Positions 57,721-64,000 of a stretch of DNA of 64,000 nucleotides are shown here, one piece after another. The notes below the pieces were generated by a model. That model saw nothing but the letters and a program-made list of their open reading frames with translations, was not told the DNA's origin and did no database searches. Both the position numbers and the translations under genes were made by a program. Source of the DNA: Cryptomeria japonica (Eukaryota; Streptophyta; Pinopsida; Cupressales; Cupressaceae); assembly GCF_030272615.1 (NCBI RefSeq), contig NC_081413.1, positions 184,621,451-184,685,450 of the forward strand, in the 5' to 3' direction. Every line of letters begins with the position of its first letter. The stretch's first letter is position 1.

Positions 57721-60700
57721 TCTGAGAGATTTTTTTCCTTCGACAATATCATAACCCCTCTGAACCTCCAGAATTCCTCCGCTAAAGGAGTGGATCCAAT
57801 TCTTAGGTGGGTGAAACCCAAAAATGGTGAGATATCAGCGAAGGAAAGAAAACAATGATACCCTCACCACCCACAATCACAGTTGGAGCTTATGGATTGT
57901 TAGGCCATTGACCCACCTATACTCATGTCAGGAATGGCATACCCACATACCCAATGGTCTCTGTCTGCCACAGGAGAGGCCTATCTATGACTAGTCAATA
58001 GGCATCCAACGCTCATGATTTGATCCACAGGTTTAGGACCAAACCCCTGATTGGATCTACAAGAGAGGTGACTTAGCTGTCAAATTATAACGAAACACAT
58101 TGGTAAAAATTAAAAATTTATAGAATGGGTAACGTCTGCACTATCTTTTCTATATTTGTGATTTTCCCAAGGACATTTTTCTTTTTATATTTGCATGTCA
58201 TTTTCTAGTGGAGGACAATAGCAAATACCGATGCAATGTAGGGAGACCTATTCTTTTTTGTTGTTTTACGGGAAAAAGTGCTTCTCCTCTCATGGAGATT
58301 CGGCAACATAAGTTTTTTTTTTACCAACAAGGCATTTTTTGGGCCATCTCACAGCTGACAGCAAGTTATCTGAGGAAACAGAAGAGTTGTACCCATGTGA
58401 GTTGGGTAAATAGTCTGTCACCTCATACTGAAAGTTTTGCTTAGATGGAGAATTGTGGGGTAATGTACCATGAATTAGTTGTATCGTTAGGACATCTATA
58501 GGGGTGTGAAAAGCTTCCTAGCTGGAGCATATTCATGAACCACAAACCAAATAGCATAAAGTAAGTATGCTAGATGTTCAAAGATTAGTGCAACAATTAT
58601 TATTAATGATAATTATTGAGTGCATTAAAAAATGATGGGGATTCTTGTGGGCCACTCCGCTTATATTCTTAGTAAAAGAGAACAAAGTTTAGACTATTTC
58701 TTGTTCTTATTCTCACCTTGAAGTTGGATCTTCATGTGTGTTAGTGTAACTAGTGCGAGGAGCAAAATGGATGTGTGGAAGGAATCACTATTGTTAATTC
58801 TATAATACTTCAATTATGGAAGGGTCATTTTATTGGGGACATAGTGTAAGAATCCATCAATTGTCTAAATCAATATTATAAAAAGCTTGGGTCTAAATCA
58901 AACTTTGGCTAACTCATTGGAGCTTTAAAGATAAAGATGGGATCCACTACTAGAAATCTAAAGCGACATATTGAGCCCTATGTCATGAACACATCTTGAT
59001 AGTATTCATCATTTGTATTTTTCTAAATGTAACTATTTAAAGATTATTTATTTATAGTTGTATATGAAAATACATTTTCTTAATTTAGTTTAAGTTTAAT
59101 TTTTAAAATGTATTCAACTTTGTCTATTGAGATGATGATCGAGCAAGCAAAGTAGAATTTGAGGTCTATTATTTGAAAGATTGATGGGAATAAGGAAGAA
59201 AAAAAGATTGGATGGACCCTCTTTGACACTCTCGATTATAGTATAACTATAAAAGAGATGTGGGGTGGGGATTTTTAATGCATATCTTACTTTTCCTAAC
59301 CTTGAAAGATGAAAGCTCCTTATCTATCCCTTCAATTAAACATAGATTAAAAAAAATGACAACTGGATAAATAAATTAAAACAATTAAAATTATTATTTA
59401 ACACAAAAGGTTAAGGCACCTGGCACTTGATCTCAAGAGAGTATGAATGTTGATGTCTTGTTGAATCAATTTGCCTCATTTTAGAAAAATGATGACCTTG
59501 AAGTATAGATTTTTTTCCAAAATTTTATGCGGACCAAGAAACCAATATAGGTCGATAATAGGGCTCCAAGTCATTTATGTGTCATGTTGATCTAATCTAT
59601 GACTTATACATTTAATCTAGCACATTAGATAATTATGCTCTCTAATTTGTCAAAGTTCATACTCTTATCATCAATAACTAGTGATATCTAAAAATATGTT
59701 GGGGAGATTTTTAGATCACTATGGTCACTTTTCTCTTAGGTCAACCCCCTTCAAGTCAAATTTATATTGATGAGAATTATGATACAAGTATTGGTTACTT
59801 TTAAAACTCCAAATTAAAATATTCCTATTGAATGCTTAGGATTTTGAATAATCAAATATTTTCAAATGTGTTTAAATATTCAAGCGAATGTCTTTAAATA
59901 TAAGGTCATAACAATTTGTCACACAACCGTGTACGAAGTTGACTCCCAACATCTAGAGGAAAATGTAAGGAGTTGGCAATTTGAATTCTTTCTATTATGT
60001 TTGGGTCAAATCTATCCTATGTGAGATTGATCCTATTTGTGCAAAAGTGACCAAAGATAAGGGATGTGAAATCTGGGAATCAAGGATAAATGTATAGAAA
60101 TCTAGGCCAATAAATGGTACAAATGCATGAAATAAGTGTGGGTGTGAAAATGACCAAAGATAAGGGATGTGAAATATGGGGATTGTTAGCAATATATAGA
60201 AGGCTATGAGACACCATAGATGTAATTTGGATCATTCAAAGAACCATGTATTTGTTATATACCACTTAAATGACCCTAAAATGCCTCTATTGTGCCTATA
60301 TGAGCTATAAAAGTATAAAATATCATAAAGGAGAAGGTAAATTCATGGGAATGAGATAATTAAGTGTTATTATGAAAATATATGATGGAAAGACACTAAG
60401 AGGTTATATAAACAAGGGAATCATGAGAGATAGGAGTGGAATTATGTGAATTAAATATATGTGAGACTAAGTAAGATGATAAGTGAGGGTAAAGCATGAA
60501 AAAAAAATTATAAGAAATGTATAATTCATTAAAGTATAGCAATACTTGATTTTATGGGTGTATATGGATGTATATAATTTATTAGAATTTATTTTATACT
60601 TATTACATATCTAACTTCTTCATTTTTATTGTATCACACCAAGGTTTACTACATATAACAAAATCTTAAAACTTGGATTTTGGTTAAGGTTTTTCTATTA

Positions 60701-60800
60701 ATATTCGGTTTCATTGTCAAGAAGTCGATTGTTGTTATATAAGGAGAGAGATCATACCAAAAAAAGAAATTATTGTTAAAATTTTGAAGAGAAGTGAAAA
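57721..60800. other. Upstream region of the VEL gene
   Basis: The 5' UTR of the minus-strand VEL gene should begin in the first hundred or so bases, and the promoter beyond. I cannot place a TATA box or start site. The rest is AT-rich without a supported gene. A 36-bp direct repeat (GACCAAAGATAAGGGATGTGAA) occurs at about 60045 and 60150. Confidence 0.4.
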
Positions 60801-61119
60801 AACTTAGATCTGGGCCTGTTAATGGGCCTGTCTAGATTGATTTGGATCCCAAGGAGAAGTTTGGTGATGAATGGATGAAGCTTGAAATAATATGGGTGAA
60901 AGTCAACTTTGACGAGGCCTCAAAAGGCAACCCTGGACCCTCAAGCCTAAGGTTTATGGCAAGACATTGGAACGACAACATTATAGCCTTTGGAGCTAAA
61001 AGGTTAAAGGAGGGCATGAATAATGAAGCCAAAATTCAAGCGGCATTATTTGCAATTAGGATGACCAAGAAAATGTTAGTGTCAAAATTGTATTTAAAAG
61101 GTGATTCTCAAATTACTAT

Positions 61120-61920
61120 TGTTTATGGTGAAAAGTGGAAACAACAATATTGAAAGACTAAATGAATTCAACCACAAAACCCTAGCCTAACAACAACAAA
61201 GATCCACCATAACATATGAAGATTACCTAAGACAATGCAAATCAAATAAAATCACAAAGATTATACCATCACATATCCAATAGGGTTTGGATCTCCATTC
61301 TTCCTATCTCCATTGATCTTGCTTAATATATTTGCTCTCAGATTTTATATGTGCACAAGAGCTCAACAAAGAACGGAAATGTGGTTGTAAGTAGACTTGA
61401 TGACATATGAAAGTTAGAATGCTAGAAGGCTTCCAAAGATCGATTAGGGTGATTAGTTGATTAGGGTTGATAATGAGAGAAGCATCCTGCTTATATAGAA
61501 GACACTATAAGAAATGGAGGGATAAGATTGAGAGGTGTAAAAGATAAATGGTCGGCTAAGATTAGAGGGTAGGTAAAGGAAATCAGAAAATAATGAGAGG
61601 GTAGGTGGTGTAGGAATTAAGAGATGAATGACATGTGTCATGGGTGGAAAAGGCTAATGAATTAATGAAATAAATAAAGATTCATTTAATTAATAGAGGA
61701 AGTGGGATCAATTAAATAAATAAAAGTATTTATTTAATTTGGGAAAAGGGTAATTTAAATAAATAAAAGTATTTATTTAAATGAGAAATAAGGCTAGAAG
61801 AAGATAAATGAATTAATTAAATAAATAAAGATTTATTTAATTGATAGAAGAATTAGGCTAAAATAATTAAATAAATAAAGATATTTATTTAATTAGACAT
61901 GACAATTTTAAGTGTCTACA
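61120..61920. repeat. Solo LTR with exact ACTAT target duplication
   Basis: 801 bp, starting TGTTTATGG and ending GTGTCTACA. ACTAT flanks it at 61115-61119 and 61921-61925. Orientation cannot be decided. The right half holds an array of short hairpins. Confidence 0.82.
61650..61905. repeat. Array of AT-rich hairpin units inside the solo LTR
   Basis: About five units, each with an inverted pair ATTAAATAAATAAA / TTTATTTAATT around a 2-6 base loop, separated by short purine-rich spacers (such as GGAAAAGGG or GAAATAAGGC). Confidence 0.75.
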
Positions 61921-62502
61921 ACTATTAATTCCATTAGTATGGGTGAATGTCCAGCTTGGAATGTAAATAAACTTGTCAAAATTATTAGAAATATTTTATT
62001 ATCTTTTAAGGAATTCAAAATATCTCATGTGTTGAGAAATGGGAACATGGCGGCAAATAGGTTGTTAAGGTGGGCAGTGTCATTAACAAAGGAGCAGGCG
62101 GATTTCTATTGGGAAGATTTACATTAGATTCAAATTAATAAAAATTGATGGATCGTACGCTACCAACTGCAAAAACAATTATGGAAATGTGTGTGCAGTT
62201 GATGTGATGGAATGGGAGTACAATTTATAAGGCACCAAGGCTTTATTTGATGCAAATCCATTTGATATTAGTGTAAGGTGGCGTGAAGGGAGTTGGTGGT
62301 GAAGTGAGGCAGGATGGAGGTGAACTTCACCTTGGTTACTCCCAAGCAACAGTTAGTGTTCTTGGGCCTGGTTTTAGAGAAGAGACTCTAAAGTGTTTTC
62401 AAATTTGATGACCTATTGTTTGTATAGATTTTTGACATACTGTTTGGGGAAGAATTTATGAGAATGGAGCATTGATATCAAATAAATATCAACATTGTTT
62501 CC

Positions 62503-62880
62503 ATGATGGTGACACGGGGTCTAGAGCTGGAAAGTAAGGAGGGTGTCCAATGGGTCCTTAAGGAATGTGTGGACGAACATTGGACGTTTGGGCTGCGACT
62601 GATTCTAGAATGGGCACATTTGAATGAAGGCCTTTTAGTTTTGAAGGGTGATTGGTTGAAAATTAGAGACCAAAACTCACAACTCCAACCTTTCATTTCG
62701 TGGAGTGTGTTGAGCAATGTGGATGAAAGGAAAGCAAAAGCTTACTTTCAATGGGAGGCACTGAAAGACTACCTTCATGAGTGTGGACTAGACCGTGAGA
62801 GTGTTGGTGTGATGAAAGAGCAAAAAGGGAAAGAGTGTGTAGAGGCAAAGCATGAGGATGATGGTGCAGTGAAGGAGTGA
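62503..62880 (+). CDS. Unrecognised 125-codon ORF
   Basis: The frame opens at ATG 62503 and ends at TGA 62878. The product is acidic-to-mixed, Trp- and Glu-rich (WVLKECVDEHWTFGLRLILEW, FQWEALKDYLHECG) and ends in a Lys/Glu-rich tail. No signal peptide or membrane segment. I recognise no family. It lies 376 bp after the RNase H remnant and could be part of the same element or a chance frame. Confidence 0.3.
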   Translation: MMVTRGLELESKEGVQWVLKECVDEHWTFGLRLILEWAHLNEGLLVLKGDWLKIRDQNSQLQPFISWSVLSNVDERKAKAYFQWEALKDYLHECGLDRESVGVMKEQKGKECVEAKHEDDGAVKE

Positions 62881-63199
62881 AATGGGAGAATCTAGATAGA
62901 GTTCAAATTCAAAGAATATTGGGTCAATGGACCCCTGTGGGCAAGCAAAAAATAGGATTTATGAATAGTTTTTGTATAGTTTATATGGCTTTTTAAAAGT
63001 ATGTTTTCCCTTGTGATAGTCCTAAAAATAACTGCACAAGAATTTTCATATTTGAGCCAAAATATTGGTCGTTCTAGATTTTATTTTATCCTCTGTCAAA
63101 GTTCAAGGTCTAGGGTTTAGGGTTTGTGAATATTCGATTAAGTCTTGTGAAGAAAAAACCCTAAACTTGTTATATTTTGTCATTACCTTTTTTCCACTT

Positions 63200-63926
63200 A
63201 AGTCAAGGATCGGTTACCGTTGGCGGGGCCATTTTACTTCCTAAGCATTAAATCGTCTTCAATGGTCCCCTTATATTTTCCTAAGTCTAAAAATTTTAAG
63301 TATTTCAGTCGGTGGATAAAGTCAATTTAGATCTGATGGTCCGCACTTCCCCGTGGTTGAAAGTAGAGGGAAGATAAAGACCGCGACATCACGAGATGAT
63401 GCCACGTGTCTTCGGCGGAGAGGGGCAAGCTAGCGATTTGACTTCTCAAGACCTCATGTTACTGATTCTCGGGAGGTAAAGACCGATTTACTAATGGCTC
63501 CATCAATTTGCACATGTTTCAAATGGACGGTGATGTTATGATTTGGGTGAAAAGGTGCTTGATTTTTAGTTTGCAAAGGTTGGCAGGCACTGTGGTTGCA
63601 CGGTAAAGTGCGAACATATCTAATGGTCCTCATATCCCTGGGATAGAAGTTACAAGAAGTTTATGGACCGTAGCATCATCTGCTGAGTTTCAAATTGATT
63701 TTTAAAGGGTCATTAAAGGTATTGGTTGCCACCTGTGTGGGAAAGATAGGATGAACAAAATACAAGCTTGTCGACTTATAATAGATAGCGACAAGTTGAA
63801 ATTTTTGAATGTCGACTATTCCACGAGGGAGCTTGTGGAAGGTTTTTGTTGGGTCAAGGATTGATTAAAAAAGCAAGAACGATGTCCTAGGGGCATGAAA
63901 GGATTGGGATAGTTTCTGAGTTGGAT
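63200..63926 (+). promoter_or_regulatory. CpG-richer region with G-box, candidate promoter
   Basis: Compared with most of the window this stretch keeps many CG dinucleotides (GTTGGCGGGG, ACCGCGACATCACG, CTTCGGCGG). It contains GCCACGTGTC (about 63402-63411), a G-box core. Several similar blocks around ATGGTCC are repeated (near 63261, 63338, 63495 and 63623). It sits directly before a possible start codon. Confidence 0.35.
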
Positions 63927-64000
63927 ATGGAGGATCACGGGTTCCCCGATGAAATCAGAGAGTGCTTGTTGATAGGGATTCTGAAGCAGAAAATTGTACA
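63927..64000 (+). CDS. Possible 5' end of a gene running off the window
   Basis: ATG 63927 opens a frame (MEDHGFPDEIRECLLIGILK and on) that is still open at 64000, only 24 codons. The frame is also open upstream for about 12 codons, so the start is not certain. No family can be assigned from so little. Confidence 0.25.
   Translation, partial: MEDHGFPDEIRECLLIGILKQKIV

Larger units (their letters stand above)
60842..62127 (+). pseudogene. RNase H remnant of a retroelement, split by a solo LTR
   Basis: Part 1 (60842-61119) shows VKVNFDEASKGNPGPS, GMNNEAKIQAALFA and LKGDSQ. Part 2 (61921-62127) shows GECPAWN, ISHVLRNGNMAANRLL and ends WEDLH. Three of the four acidic positions of RVT_3-type RNase H are present, while the last (usually ADxLA) is Asn in AANRLL. 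The two parts are in one frame once the inserted LTR and one duplication copy are excluded. It resembles the RNase H at 21800-22272, so it is probably the 3' end of another LINE. No RT is visible upstream. Confidence 0.72.

Noticed and set aside
57573-57821. 82-codon minus frame covering the VEL first exon
   Set aside because: It is in a different frame from the VEL exons, and the in-frame ATG 57720 with donor at 57671 explains the region better.

Overview
The window looks like nuclear DNA of a seed plant with a large genome, most likely a gymnosperm. I infer this from one recognisable host gene spread over about 29 kb by two giant introns, surrounded by old, nested and mostly broken retroelements. 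The species cannot be named from this sequence.

Layout. 1-1060: a degenerate array built on a GGTGGACTT-like word. 1236-3063: a structurally complete non-autonomous LTR retrotransposon (364-bp LTRs, PBS, PPT, CCATT target duplication) with no protein. 3431-24332: one LINE bounded by a 13-bp repeated word, read on +, into which two Copia elements have inserted in minus orientation (4730-10680 and 10720-17421). The LINE has ORF1, ORF2 (endonuclease, RT, zinc-binding region, RNase H) and, unexpectedly, a third long broken reading frame (22468-24089) before its 3' end. 25393-26937: a probable solo LTR whose TATA region is duplicated.

28742-57720, minus strand: a VEL-family (VERNALIZATION INSENSITIVE 3-like) chromatin gene. 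Four coding exons can be joined in frame into 831 codons: N-terminal VEL helical region, PHD finger, fibronectin type III domain and C-terminal VID domain. Intron 1 is 9.8 kb and intron 2 is 16.5 kb. Intron 2 holds a degenerate Copia element with very short LTRs (31123-36982), a hAT DNA transposon with an exact 8-bp target duplication (40915-44190) and several smaller repeats. A 580-bp GGATACG repeat is present in inverted orientation on both sides of exon 2.

57721-64000: gene upstream region, an RNase H remnant of a retroelement split by a solo LTR with an exact ACTAT duplication (61120-61920), an unrecognised ORF, and a CpG-richer stretch with a G-box ending in a possible gene start at the right edge.

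The only gene likely to work is the VEL gene. Its product belongs to the Polycomb-associated family that polymerises through the VID domain. All other protein-coding material is transposon-derived and carries stops, frameshifts or lost catalytic residues. Coordinates of splice sites, LTR ends and target duplications were read directly from the sequence. Family names come from motif recognition, without any database search.
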